A stretch of DNA of 64,000 nucleotides. Source: Flammula alnicola. Its lineage: Eukaryota > Basidiomycota > Agaricomycetes > Agaricales > Strophariaceae. Positions 44,509 to 55,149 of the stretch are shown piece by piece (position 1 is the stretch's first letter; every line of letters begins with the position of its first letter). The stretch lies in assembly GCA_015499995.1 (NCBI GenBank), contig JADNRV010000033.1, forward strand, positions 124,001 through 188,000, given 5' to 3'. The translations under genes and the position numbers were made by a program. Under the pieces are notes generated by a model. The model saw nothing but the letters and a program-made list of their open reading frames with translations, did no database searches and was not told the origin of the DNA.

Positions 44509-46243
44509 CACTATGAACCCTAGGGCTGGGAAGAATTCCCGGTTTGATAACCTGTCGTTCAAGGGAGTTTTCCTTGTCTGGCTGGGAAAGATTCAGGGTA
44601 TGACTGACATATCCCCCGTCAGACGGGAAATTCCATAACCAGGAATGACCCAGGAAAAATGTCCTGCCCCATGGCCACCATTCCCGGTTTCGTCTAGGCA
44701 GGGTATAACTAGTAATTTTGTCTAGTTTCACGTAGAATCTTTCCTGAGGCTAGCATAGGCTGATTTTCCTGGTATTACTAGTTTGTTTTACTCGAGTTCA
44801 GATGGTTTTTTCTTAGGTCGGACAGCATATGGATTGTTCAAATAAATTCTGCATTTAATAGTAATAAATGTACATAATACATAGTAGGTACAGTAGGGCG
44901 ATAGTACAATATGAAAACGCGTAGCCTCGCTGACAGTCTCGAACATCATCAGACAGCAATCCGCAGCGCTGATGAGGCAGTAAGGGTCATTCGGGCTCTC
45001 CACGGGGCGAGCAGAGGGCTTGAGTTTCCTGGAGAGAGTTAGATAAGGACCGAGATCATAGAGGAGCTTGCTAACCGGTAGAAGAATTCATTGAAAGTTT
45101 CTGAGAAAGAAGAATTAGTATTGGTTAAATTCACGATAGGGCAGCAGACGTACTGAACGAGTCGGAAGGATCGAGAATTTCATCCACGTTTAGCCCGTGG
45201 AATTCGACAAAAGTAGGAATTTCTTTGGCTGACTCGGGCCCCGGCCCTCGGGGTCGTTGTACTTAACACTCTACTTGATAGATAGCGACTTGAGGAGACG
45301 TCGAGCTGAAGACATCGACCAGCGTAAATATATATCCTAGAAAATCGACAAAACTGAACTGACGCACCTCTTGCACCCTCCATGCGGCTCGTAGCACCCT
45401 TGTACAGTAGCCTGATGCCCAAACGAACATATCTTTTCCTCCTGCAACTGACCCATTATTCTACTCTGAACAATAATATTGGTTGAGTTCTGCACACATC
45501 TGATCAGTTCACATTATGAAGAAGGGAAACGAGGAAGAAACATACAGCCCCAAGCCTGTAATACATTGAAACATTGGCCCTTATCATAAGACGAGTTGCA
45601 GCAGCCGCGGCGATGGCGGCTGACATCGGACCTGGGGCCTCACCCACGCGTTCTTGTTGTACAGCCAGTGAAGTGGTGCTTCCTTGACTTTGGCAAATGG
45701 GCAATGTCAAGAAAAAGCATGAATAGAAGCGCAGAGGGCGGGAGATGGATGTGGGCGAGGAGGATCCTCATGGCGGTGAAAGTCCTGATGGCAGTGAGAG
45801 CGACGAAATGGAATTCAAATTCCGCGCTCGCCGCTCATGCTGAATACGGAGAATCACATGACGCTGTTTGGACTTAGCAATTTTCCCCTGATCATCGAAT
45901 ATGTACCCGCCAGACCAGGAAAAAAGAATTACTCCTTGATTTGAGCTTATTACAAGCTTACTATGGTCCTTTTTGTTGGATAAGGGTTAGAATACACATG
46001 GGAAAGTCTGGAATTGGCATAGAAACTGCAACGGACAAGCTTCGAGATAAATATTTGGTAAATTTAGTATAAATCTGGCTGGTGAGAAAAGAAATCCTGT
46101 GAAACCAGGAAAATATTTACCAGTCTGAAGACGGGGAAATTTTACCAGAAACGACTTTTCCCTGTCGGATCCCCGCTAGACCGGGAAAAAAGAATTATTT
46201 CCGGTCAAACTAGGAATTGTTTCTGGGCCTAGGGTTCATAGTG
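44509..46243. mobile_element. CACTA-like non-autonomous DNA transposon, 1,735 bp
   Basis: The left end reads CACTATGAACCCTAGG and the right end reads CCTAGGGTTCATAGTG, a perfect 16-bp inverted pair with further partial similarity inward (GAATTCCCGGTTTGA versus CAATTCCTAGTTTGA). Both ends are followed inward by many short motifs of the kind CCAGGAAAA, GACGGGAAA and ACCGGGAA, like the subterminal repeats of CACTA elements. TTTA lies immediately outside both ends (44505-44508 and 46244-46247). CACTA elements usually make 3-bp duplications, so this fits only loosely. Inside, minus-strand frames near 45.3-45.7 kb are coding-like (MSAAIAAAAATRLMIRANV) but no transposase is recognisable; they may be a captured host fragment. 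Confidence 0.7.
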
Positions 46244-47634
46244 TTTATGGCTCTCTCATGCCCTCAGGTTCCAGGGTTAATATGGCGATAATCCGACAAG
46301 TAACTTTATGCACGATGAATCAAGTGGGTTACAGGACGATCCTAGGTCTCGACGTCCAGGTACCAACGAGGTTGAAGGTCTTCTTTCAATTGGAGGCACG
46401 AAGCTGCAGAATGTATATGTCAGTTATGGAAACTGGATTTGGAAAGGAAACAGAGATAGAAAGGTGGTCAAGCGACGAAATGGGAACCAAAGAATAGGCA
46501 CGACGAAGGTAGAGATGAAAAAAAAGGAAAGAAGCAAGAATTGTAAAGGGCCAAATGCGCATGAGCTCGGGAACGAAAAAAGGACTCGAAAAAGACCGTA
46601 CGGGAGAACAGAGCGAAGGTGCTTCTACTGCGAAAGAGAAATGCCACACTGAAGAATGACCGTTGCAATGAAAACTGAAATGAACGCGAAAGACCAACAA
46701 CCCATAGGCCAGCGTATGAAGAGTTGGACGAGCAAGACAAAGAAAACAAGAGAAGAAAAAACAACGCGCTGGGCGGAAGAGCGAAAAGAAACCAGGTAAC
46801 GTACCAGAAAAGACCAAAGAGCTGATAATGGCCTAGAGTAGATACGAAATAGAGTCAGCATAAAATTATCTTTGCAACGAGAGTACGCACATTGTTAGGT
46901 CCAGCAAGACGACATTCCGATGTATCGCAGAATATGGCATGATGTACGTTAGGAAGTACTTGCATATAACTCCTCTATAGTGGCAAAGGCGACTTGGATG
47001 CAGATTCGCTGGATATGGAGGCAGCGAGAGGCGAGCGAGACTCTGGAGAATATGGCCTGTCTTTTTCGTTGGTTTTACATGTTACAGATAGCTCATATCT
47101 GAATAAAGAGTGGATCAAGATGCAAAACGAAGGAACAAGGAAAGAGGGAGACACATACCATGGAGAATCTCGGTCGCAAAAAGGAACAAGTTACAAGAAC
47201 TCCGCTTTCGAGGTAGTCATGGACATTTCAAACTCTCAATGAGGGGCTGAGCAGAAATTTTGAACGGGTGTTGGCAGCACATTGTATGAATGGCATTGAT
47301 CGAATTGAGGTTTGATTCTGTCGTTAGCTGCGCTCATAGCAGTTGTGGGCGTGTAGGATGTGAATTCGGAAAGAAATGATGTAAAAAGCCTCTAACAGTT
47401 ATAGAGGATGCTGAGAAGATAACCTATACCCAGGCCACGGCGAGGTGTAATTGAGAATTGAGAATAAAATTTGGCTGACTACGTTACATAAGCAACTCAG
47501 GTAACTATGACTATAGCGACCTCGCCAGCTCATTGCGATAGAGTGTGGAAATGTAGAAAGGTAAGGTAGAGCATAAAAGAGAATGAAAGAAAGAAGAGGA
47601 GGTGATAGGTAGGGAGAGAATGCGACGCTGTTTA
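46244..47634. other. no supported gene; 3' flank of the retrotransposon on the right
   Basis: A purine-rich plus strand at 46430-46830 produces open minus-strand frames rich in Ser/Phe, which look compositional. The part next to 47634 should include the 3' untranslated region of the non-LTR element, whose exact end I could not place (no poly-A tract or target duplication seen). Confidence 0.4.
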
Positions 47635-50600
47635 CTACTGTGTTGATACATGAAGTTTGGATGAAGGCGATAGGGAAGATGCAATGAATGCAAGATTAGA
47701 AGGAAGGACAATAGTTCTGGGAGGGTTTGAAGTAGAAGAGGCGGTTGTATGACTAGTAGAAGAGGAGTATGAAGAGGAAGAATAAGGCGTACTGACACGT
47801 CGTACGGTACCCCAGATTCTCGCCGCCAACTTTATACAGCCATAGTGCCATTCCGAGGCCAGTCGAGCTCGAAGACGCGCGCAGGTCGTGTTTTGAGGTT
47901 GGTTGGGACTCGAAGACGGTATGATTTGGTCCAGTGCAGGGATCACTCCATGGTAAAAGAAGGATTTGTGGAGGGGCCATACCTCAGAGTCGAGTGTAAG
48001 GCCTTTCACTATTTGAGTAAGCCGTGAAGCGATGTGTGCTGGAGTTTTGAAAGTGTCGAGGATTGCTCGGGTGGATGCCAACAGTTCGTCAGTGGCGTGA
48101 CGCCTGTAAGGGTTGAACCGTGGGCAATCCACGAAGATATGGTGAGGATCTTCAAGGACAGAGCATCCAAAACGGCACCAGGGTTGTGAGTCATCGTTGA
48201 GTCGAGAAGAACGAGTGAGCGCGGTGTCGAGTTGGCCGGTACGGAGGTAAAGTTGCACGACTGCAGAATAAGCAGATAACGCACGGGTGTAGGCGTATTC
48301 AGGTGGAGGATCGCTATTATAACAACAAGGAAGTAAAATAGAAGAAGAAAGGGAAGGAACTTGCGTGATTTGAGCTTTGGCGAGGCATGTGTCTACAAAA
48401 GAGAAAATGTTTTGCTCGATAAAACCAGAATTTTCAGTGTAGGGAGTGTAGTCGTCCATAAAGAAGGTTGGAGAAGGTGCCGCAGGCGGCAGAGATTTCC
48501 AAGTGTTTCGGTGAGAGGCTAGGTTGTCGGCAAGGCTGTTAAGGTAGGAAGGCAAAGATGTGGAAGAGGTATGAGCGTGAACATGTTGTAGGTATGGGAA
48601 AGAGGGCGGAGTTTCTGAGGGTTCGGGTTGTGACTCTGTCGGTAGACCTGTTTGGAGTGCTGCATCTCGGGTATGGAATATCCATCGGTACAGAGACCTA
48701 GCAGGGTTGGATGACAGTTGATATGGATGAGGTCGGTTTCCATCGAGAAGGGTGACGGAGTTGAGATGATCGGAGTATAAGGACGGAGAAGAGGTTAAGG
48801 GGCGAAGGAGGGATTTGAGCATCATGAGGGATGCGGTAAGTATTCCATACACCTCGCCATGGAGAATGTTCGTCATCCATTTGGTGTCATTTAAGGAGGC
48901 CATGAGAGCAGTGTTATTTCCAACAACTGCGAACGTGACGGAGGATGAGGGTGTTCGGTTTTTCTGTATCATTGAAGCATCAGAAGCAAAGATGTTGGGA
49001 GGGATGTCGTTGGGGTAATTAGGGGTAAAGGTAGGGAGAGCCAGAAGGGTAGTTTCCGCTATTTGGCGTCTGGTTTCGCGCGGATAGAGGAGTTGGGCGG
49101 AAGGGTAGGTCAGATGATGGAGGACAGATGGCAAGCTTCGCAGCCACTGTAGAACAATGGGCCAGTCACGGGAGAGGAGATAATGATCGGGGGAGAAAGA
49201 AACGTTATGGGGTAGAAAGTCATAAGGGAGAGAAGTTACGATATTAAGCTGCCAACGGCCTACGTGGGATAAGCACGTATAACCACAGCGGGCAAAGTTT
49301 GTAAAGGTTTGGGAAGAAATGTAGGGTAAGACGACGGATGAAGAATAAGATGTAGAAAGTTGGTAAAGATGGTACAAGGAGATGTTGCCCATTAGGATGT
49401 AAGACAAATCGGTAGCACAAAAGGAAAGTTTTACCTTGCGCATCACACTCTGCGCATGAACCCAAGAATAAGGGATTTTGTTTCGAGTGCGGAGGAAAGA
49501 ACGTTGACAGTCAGGTTTGTTGAGGGGGTTGATACAGTGGTTAAGTTGACACGTCCAGTCGTTAAGTGTCGTGGCGGCGAGGTTCTTGAAGGTTGAAACA
49601 TGGTGGTTAAGATCGCGCTGCAGGCCAGAAACTGCCAAAGAGTCATTTATACGGGAGATGGATGGAAATCCAAATCCACGTAGATTAATGGGGGCCATTA
49701 GTAGAAGCGAGTTGAAAGAGAAAGGAAACCCCAGGTATTGATGAACCTTGTTGGCAATCAAGTGGTCCAATTTTGTAGCGTGAGCCAACGTGATGTTTTG
49801 GTATGCCAAGAGGGGCCGGATCTTCGAAACAATACACTGTGAAAGGATGCGACGCAGCGCAGTTAGAGGAAGAGGGCGGTAGAGATATGGGAAGGAAAAG
49901 TTAAGGATGATGTCTTGGAGGTGAGAGAAGTGTATGTCTGGCCGATTAATTGGGACACGAAGAAAGGTGGTATGGTCTGTGATGACTGGGACATCGTTGA
50001 GGGAAGTATAGGAGGAAGAAGGGTTAGTAAGGTTGACGGAGGGAATTTGGATGTTTTGGGGAGTTAAGGTGTTTGGGGGAAATTTGGGGGAACGATATGC
50101 GTAGAACACGGTTTTGGGCCAACAGGTTTCCCATCCATAGGTTGCTTGGAAACGTTCAGCTGCACGTGAAGCAGTCATAAGAGAAGGGATAGAGGAAAAA
50201 ACAAGAAGTGTGTCGTCCATGGCTTCTATCATGGACAAAAGGATGGACAGGTCATCGGTAGGGACATGGGGCAAGCCTCTAGCTGCATTCTTCGACGTGA
50301 TCATGATCTGACCAGGAAGAGTGGACTGTATGTCAGAAAGCCAATGATTACAGAGACTGGTCGTTAGAGTACACTTTAACGGGGAGAGAGAGCCACCCTG
50401 TTTTGTAACTCCATTGACAATAAAGTCATCTGTGAATCCATAAGCCGTCTTGATTCGGTATGGAACGTTCTCCTGGGCTGAACGGTCAAGGTCAACGATA
50501 GAGAGGGGGAGGTTATAAGCTGTGATGGCGTCATAAAAACCTTGGGGTTCGAGCATATCAAAACCCTTCTTTTGGTCACGTTGGAGAATATAAAGAGGAA

Positions 50601-53304
50601 CATTGTTACGCGCAGCCCAAGTTTCGACCTGAGAAATGAGGGATATCAGGTCTCGGCCTTGTGTTCCCGGCTGGGTAGCAATTTGACAATCTGGTATGAT
50701 CTTCTGGGAGGAAACATAAGGTAAGAGATGGAGGTTTAACCAAGCAAAAGGAAGGTTTTGGACGAGATTACTGCAAGCCACTCCTCGATAATTGGAGAGA
50801 GCGGTGTTACTGGAATGCTTATGAATAGTGGAAAGGTTAGTATCTTTTACGCAAGAGGAAAAGTGTGAATTTAGAATGATATAATTGAGCAATTTGAGGA
50901 GAATCTTGAGGGCGCTGTCGCTAAGGAGCTTGACGAACCATTTCTCCCAACCATCCGGGCCAGGGCAGGGTCGGGAATTTCCCTTTTTGAGGAGAGCGCG
51001 GAGATTAGGAAGGTCCAAGGCTTGGGGCCAAGTGAATGGTTGTTGAGCCGTTCGGGCAGAGATCTGTTGGACGGATGGAGTCTGAAGCCATGGTTTATCT
51101 TGAGGGGGACGAGCGGTTCGCTTGTACAGTGCCTGAAAATATTCTCGGGTTGCTGTTTTAATTCTATCTGGCCCAGTCACGACATCATCATGCAATGAGT
51201 CAGGACTAGTAGTAAGGGCAAGAGGCAGAGAGGAGAAGCTGTTGTGAAAGAGTCGTTTAGCAGAACTACCAGCGAGAAGAGAACGAATCTGGTAGGAAGC
51301 AAAACGAGATTGTTTTGCATTCCGCTCAATGCGCTCTTCCGCAAAGCGTATTTTGTTGAGCGAGCAGCGGGCAGATTGGAGAAAAGCTAGAAAAGATTTC
51401 GGAGAAAAATCAGAAGTAAATTCAGGAGATTGACAAAAGGCCGTGAGGTAGGGCTGGGCCCAAATTGGGACCGAAAGAAGTGGAGAATGGGTCTTGAGCA
51501 AATGCCTAGTGAAATAGATAAGACGGTTTACGCGACGTTGTTCACGCAGAATAAGTCGGATAGTGGCATTTGACGGTTTGGGTGGCTGATTAGAATGCGA
51601 GTGGTCTGGGCGTATAAAAGAGTTCGAAGCTGCATCAAGCAGGATTCGTGTTAGCGAATCATAGACGAGTTTGAAGGAGGCATCGTCGACAATTTCAGTG
51701 TCATTTATAGGGTCACTGTGAAGTTGTTGGTCAACCAAATTAGAGAATTTCGTTAACTTCTCTTTTTCTCCTTTTCCGGGGAAACGGAAGCGAGGAGAAT
51801 AGGCTGAAGGAGGAACCTCAGCAGGAATGGAAGGTTGTCCATGTGCATCTGGAGGAGAGGCGAGATACATTGAGGTAATAATAGGGCGATGGTCAGTGCA
51901 GGGGATAAAGGTTTTGTTGAGGACGTCAATAGTCCCTGAAATAATCCCTGTGCGAGAGACAGCAACACGATCAATAATCGTGCGGACTGGCAGGATATTT
52001 TGGGCGTGGTCAGAAACATTAGAATCAAAACTTTTGAATGTGAAATATTGATCGAGGGGACAATCAGCGAGAGTACCCCAGAGGTCAATGCTTTCTGTTT
52101 GGCGAAGAAATTGGGAGTAAAGGAGGCGGGCATTATTAATGGAATAAGTTGGCGACGAAGATTCGGCAGAGGAAAGCGTAGCATTAAAGTCTCCATGTAG
52201 AGACCAGGAGAAGGGAGCGGAGAGACATATTTGAGAAATAGCTGGCCAAAAGTCGTGGTCAGAGGAATCGCCCACACCGGGATTCCATGGGGCATAAATC
52301 CCAATGAGACGATGGGTAAACCCACGGTTATCAGTTGTGGGTATGGTTAAGTCGAGCGCGACTGCTCGACCAGCGAGGATGCTAGGCAGAGGAACAAGCT
52401 GGACATTAAAAAGCCCTCGTCGGACACCCACTATGACCCCCCACTTGCCTCTTTTGCGAGTACTTGGGTGTTCACCAAGAGGGAGCCCAGGTGATTCATA
52501 GAACATATAATCGGAAAGAGAGAGACGGGAAGACACCTTATTGGTGTTTTTAGTCTCGCCAATGACCAATGCATGAGGCTTTATCGTGCGAGTGGTGTCA
52601 GCAATCGCGGCGATTTTCATTTGATCCCCTAAGCCATTTGCATTGATAGCTACAGTGCGAAAGGTAAAAGGAACAGATGTAGCATGGGCGAGATGAGTGA
52701 AGAAAAAGAAGAAGAACAACGATACAAGTACAGGGTGAAGATTAAAAGAAGAAAACAACGATACAAATACAGGTCGAGGTTTAAGAGGCGAAGACAATGA
52801 TACAAATACAGGTCGAGGTTTAGAAAATGAAGACAGAGACGGAGGTGGGCTGTTTGCCCCTTTTTGTGCAGAAGGAAATGAAGAAAGAAAATGAAAGGAT
52901 TTCGAAGACATAGATAAAGCCCGGACTCTCATAGAGTGAGAGGAAGTTCGTCCATCCTTCCCGGGATTCCGGGGATCAAGGATCACTGGGAGAGGGGACT
53001 GAATCGGGCGAGAGAGAGGCGAGAGTAGTGATTGACAACATACCTCCTGCATGGATTCTTCGACGCGACGCTCGTCTTGCTCATCTTGTTGGCGTTCCGA
53101 CAGCTCAACTTGGGAAGTCTCCGTGTTATCTTTTGTTGAATCCTTCCGAGCCCTCTTTGTACCGTGTGGAGAGACAGTATCCGGTACTGAAGGCGAGGTG
53201 GACTCGGATGCCAGGGAGAGTCCAGGAGGGTTCTGGGGAGAAGCCGAGGTTTCGGGAGCATTGAATGAGATTGACGGCAGTACAGTGGCCTGGAGGGAGT
53301 CCAC
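47635..53304 (-). CDS. LINE ORF2: endonuclease, reverse transcriptase, RNase H
   Basis: Uninterrupted frame of 1,889 residues. The N-terminal ~200 residues are acidic, then Ser/Pro-rich. An APE-type endonuclease follows: INANGLG near 221, a Glu in IGETKN, HGDFNA near 371 and DHRPI near 471. The reverse transcriptase has PCPGPDGWEKWF, NYRGVACSN, GRDLISLISQVETW, LQRDQKKGFDML (catalytic Asp), TKQGGSLSPLKC and AMDDTLLVF near 1029 (the YxDD box here is MDD). The RNase H domain has FASDASMI near 1442, a Glu in LHGEVYGI and YSDHLNSV. A C-terminal knuckle is CRFGC with HHIFVDC near 1715. It copies element RNA into DNA at a nicked target. It begins inside the end of ORF1, in the -1 frame. The first Met at 53304 may not be the real start. 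Confidence 0.9.
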   Translation of the reverse strand: MDSLQATVLPSISFNAPETSASPQNPPGLSLASESTSPSVPDTVSPHGTKRARKDSTKDNTETSQVELSERQQDEQDERRVEESMQEVCCQSLLSPLSRPIQSPLPVILDPRNPGKDGRTSSHSMRVRALSMSSKSFHFLSSFPSAQKGANSPPPSLSSFSKPRPVFVSLSSPLKPRPVFVSLFSSFNLHPVLVSLFFFFFFTHLAHATSVPFTFRTVAINANGLGDQMKIAAIADTTRTIKPHALVIGETKNTNKVSSRLSLSDYMFYESPGLPLGEHPSTRKRGKWGVIVGVRRGLFNVQLVPLPSILAGRAVALDLTIPTTDNRGFTHRLIGIYAPWNPGVGDSSDHDFWPAISQICLSAPFSWSLHGDFNATLSSAESSSPTYSINNARLLYSQFLRQTESIDLWGTLADCPLDQYFTFKSFDSNVSDHAQNILPVRTIIDRVAVSRTGIISGTIDVLNKTFIPCTDHRPIITSMYLASPPDAHGQPSIPAEVPPSAYSPRFRFPGKGEKEKLTKFSNLVDQQLHSDPINDTEIVDDASFKLVYDSLTRILLDAASNSFIRPDHSHSNQPPKPSNATIRLILREQRRVNRLIYFTRHLLKTHSPLLSVPIWAQPYLTAFCQSPEFTSDFSPKSFLAFLQSARCSLNKIRFAEERIERNAKQSRFASYQIRSLLAGSSAKRLFHNSFSSLPLALTTSPDSLHDDVVTGPDRIKTATREYFQALYKRTARPPQDKPWLQTPSVQQISARTAQQPFTWPQALDLPNLRALLKKGNSRPCPGPDGWEKWFVKLLSDSALKILLKLLNYIILNSHFSSCVKDTNLSTIHKHSSNTALSNYRGVACSNLVQNLPFAWLNLHLLPYVSSQKIIPDCQIATQPGTQGRDLISLISQVETWAARNNVPLYILQRDQKKGFDMLEPQGFYDAITAYNLPLSIVDLDRSAQENVPYRIKTAYGFTDDFIVNGVTKQGGSLSPLKCTLTTSLCNHWLSDIQSTLPGQIMITSKNAARGLPHVPTDDLSILLSMIEAMDDTLLVFSSIPSLMTASRAAERFQATYGWETCWPKTVFYAYRSPKFPPNTLTPQNIQIPSVNLTNPSSSYTSLNDVPVITDHTTFLRVPINRPDIHFSHLQDIILNFSFPYLYRPLPLTALRRILSQCIVSKIRPLLAYQNITLAHATKLDHLIANKVHQYLGFPFSFNSLLLMAPINLRGFGFPSISRINDSLAVSGLQRDLNHHVSTFKNLAATTLNDWTCQLNHCINPLNKPDCQRSFLRTRNKIPYSWVHAQSVMRKVKLSFCATDLSYILMGNISLYHLYQLSTSYSSSVVLPYISSQTFTNFARCGYTCLSHVGRWQLNIVTSLPYDFLPHNVSFSPDHYLLSRDWPIVLQWLRSLPSVLHHLTYPSAQLLYPRETRRQIAETTLLALPTFTPNYPNDIPPNIFASDASMIQKNRTPSSSVTFAVVGNNTALMASLNDTKWMTNILHGEVYGILTASLMMLKSLLRPLTSSPSLYSDHLNSVTLLDGNRPHPYQLSSNPARSLYRWIFHTRDAALQTGLPTESQPEPSETPPSFPYLQHVHAHTSSTSLPSYLNSLADNLASHRNTWKSLPPAAPSPTFFMDDYTPYTENSGFIEQNIFSFVDTCLAKAQITQVPSLSSSILLPCCYNSDPPPEYAYTRALSAYSAVVQLYLRTGQLDTALTRSSRLNDDSQPWCRFGCSVLEDPHHIFVDCPRFNPYRRHATDELLASTRAILDTFKTPAHIASRLTQIVKGLTLDSEVWPLHKSFFYHGVIPALDQIIPSSSPNQPQNTTCARLRARLASEWHYGCIKLAARIWGTVRRVSTPYSSSSYSSSTSHTTASSTSNPPRTIVLPSNLAFIASSLSPSSKLHVSTQ

Positions 53305-54602
53305 TTGATTTGACAGTTGGCGGACATTATTCTGGGACCATTCAATCTGTTGGTCAATACGTTCAAGGTGAGCGAAATGTGTTGTTGAGCCCGTTCAGAA
53401 GTAGCCGTGAAAAGCAATAACCGAGCAGTGTTGGCTTCCGACCGAAGACTGTTGGTTTCACTTTGCGCTGCTGTAAGCTTGTTGTTCGCAGTCATGATGA
53501 GGAAGGAGGCAGCCGTCGTCCGCTCGATACGCTGATTGATCTGGTCCATCGATCGGAGGATATCGTTATGAGTTTCGATGACTGCTTGTAGACTACGAGC
53601 GAGGAGCTCGACTTGCCCTCGGATAAGGTTGAGCTGGCTGTGCATGAGGGGCGAATCGTCCTTGAAAGCAGACTTAAAGGCAGAGAGGGACGTAGGGATG
53701 CCTTGGTTGTTGAGGGAGTAAAGATATTCTGGGTGCCATTTGGGTGCGGTCGCGTTGTGGTGGGGAATCTGTTTGAACAGGTCAAATTCATCGGATAGGA
53801 ACTGAGTAGTTACCTCCGGGTTGACAAGGAGCGCGCAATAAACGCTTTCATCCTGTACGACCCGGCTTTCCCTGACGACATTATCACCAAACTTTTCCCC
53901 ATACTTGCGTTGAATGTATTCGTCGATCATATGTTGAGCCTGCGGATAGTCGCCGACACCGTTGACTGCAACTTCAAGCCCATAAACGGGCTGAATATAC
54001 CTTGAACGGCGAGGAAGGACCGGTTGGTTGTCGATGACTGGGTAACGGCGAAGGAGGTTTTCGACAACAGAAGAGGATAGAAAGCAGAAGGTGATACGTC
54101 CTGAGTCAGTGACCCAGGAGTTTTGCACCTTATAACCTTCAATCCTAAAGACATTCTCCAGACGAGTTTTGAGGGCGACAGCCTTGTCCTTGTCCTCGGC
54201 GACGAAAGAGAGCTGACGAGCTTTGTCGGCGGCCTTGGCTATTCTCCATCGTGCGGAAATGTCAGATTGTTCGTCGAAGATTAGCCTTACCATCTCAAGG
54301 ACATCCGGGCGAGGATTTCTTCGCAGTTGGGAATCCTTGAGGCTGACGAAGACGTAGTCTAAGCCGGGGTTACTGGGTGAGACAATGGTCAGGTCAGGCA
54401 AATCTTGGCCGTTTGCAGCTAGATGGCGAATGATTTGATTGAGGTGGTCTTCGGCTGCGTAGGGGGCACCATTTCGTAGTCCAGAGACGAATAACTCGAC
54501 GCCCAGGAAGGGCTGAGTGTTAGGATGAAAGGTAGGAGGAGGGGACTCCGCACGCTCATGTGAGACAGGCCGAGGTTGAAAGTCCCCAACGACGAAGGGC
54601 AT
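52983..54602 (-). CDS. LINE ORF1: RNA-binding-like protein with coiled coil
   Basis: Frame of 539 residues. Repeated beta-alpha patterns suggest two or three RRM-like folds (VELFVSGLRNGAPYAAEDHL with LDYVFVSLKD; RITFCFLSSSVVENLLRRYP; GLEVAVNGVGDYPQAQHM). A coiled coil follows (LNLIRGQVELLARSLQAVIE, MDQINQRIERTTAA, AQSETNSLRSEANTARLL). After about residue 405 the sequence loses coil character in this frame, while the -1 frame continues the heptads into ORF2. The last ~130 residues here are therefore probably out-of-frame overlap. ORF1 proteins bind element RNA to form the transposition particle. Confidence 0.75.
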   Translation of the reverse strand: MPFVVGDFQPRPVSHERAESPPPTFHPNTQPFLGVELFVSGLRNGAPYAAEDHLNQIIRHLAANGQDLPDLTIVSPSNPGLDYVFVSLKDSQLRRNPRPDVLEMVRLIFDEQSDISARWRIAKAADKARQLSFVAEDKDKAVALKTRLENVFRIEGYKVQNSWVTDSGRITFCFLSSSVVENLLRRYPVIDNQPVLPRRSRYIQPVYGLEVAVNGVGDYPQAQHMIDEYIQRKYGEKFGDNVVRESRVVQDESVYCALLVNPEVTTQFLSDEFDLFKQIPHHNATAPKWHPEYLYSLNNQGIPTSLSAFKSAFKDDSPLMHSQLNLIRGQVELLARSLQAVIETHNDILRSMDQINQRIERTTAASFLIMTANNKLTAAQSETNSLRSEANTARLLLFTATSERAQQHISLTLNVLTNRLNGPRIMSANCQIKWTPSRPLYCRQSHSMLPKPRLLPRTLLDSPWHPSPPRLQYRILSLHTVQRGLGRIQQKITRRLPKLSCRNANKMSKTSVASKNPCRRYVVNHYSRLSLARFSPLSQ

Positions 54603-55149
54603 TTCGAGAGGGATTAGTTCGATATAATAGGATCCGATGAGTTTTTATGATAGTTAGGGTTGATTCTGAAAAGATTTCGTAGCTATTAACTGGTGGTGGT
54701 GGTGGTGGTGGTGGTGGTGGTGGTGGTGGTGTAAGTGCCAGCAGAGCTCGAGGAAAGGAGGAAGATCGGCGATTTCCGGTGCGACTTGATTGGATGGCAA
54801 ATCCTAAACTCCGCTTCGTCTCGTCTTTTTCGTCTTCCAACTTCATTCCAGAATCCAGCTCAAGTTTCAACTTCTGCGTTCCACATGGAGTCCAACTCAA
54901 TAACTAATTAACTTCAAATTTTTTCAAACGTCGATTACGCATTCCAAAGACCCTCCGAGCTCTACGAGTACCATCGATATATGACGAAAGAAATAAAGAG
55001 ACTGGGCGGGAAAACGAAAGAAAAAGCCCTTTTGGTAGGGCGAAATATCTTCCAAAACTCCTGTTAATCTTCGGTGACCGCTTCGCGATCTCCGATGTGA
55101 TATCGACAACTTCATCTCCTGGTATGGACGAGAAGAACGAAGTCAGGCG
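54603..55149. other. retrotransposon 5' flank; contains a GGT microsatellite
   Basis: It holds the sequence upstream of LINE ORF1 (probable 5' untranslated region) and a trinucleotide run. No gene is supported. Confidence 0.5.
54691..54731. repeat. (TGG)n microsatellite, about 13 units
   Basis: An uninterrupted TGG/GGT run of about 41 bases just upstream of LINE ORF1. On the minus strand it reads as a proline run in one frame. It may lie in the element's 5' untranslated region or mark its insertion point. Confidence 0.95.

Larger units (their letters stand above)
47635..54602 (-). mobile_element. non-LTR (LINE) retrotransposon, near full length
   Basis: It contains ORF1 and ORF2 on the minus strand with both main frames open across about 7 kb. 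The order is RNA-binding-like ORF1, endonuclease, reverse transcriptase, RNase H and a CCHC knuckle. The presence of RNase H suggests a Tad/I-type lineage as known from fungi. The outer limits given are those of the reading frames; untranslated regions extend further on both sides. Because no stop interrupts ORF2, the insertion is probably young. Confidence 0.85.

Noticed and set aside
46386..46817. 143-codon minus-strand hydrophobic frame
   Set aside because: It comes from a purine-rich plus strand; composition explains the Phe/Ser/Leu content and there is no conserved motif.
54556..54900. 114-codon minus-strand frame with a proline run
   Set aside because: The run is the TGG microsatellite read in one frame; the flanks show no gene features.
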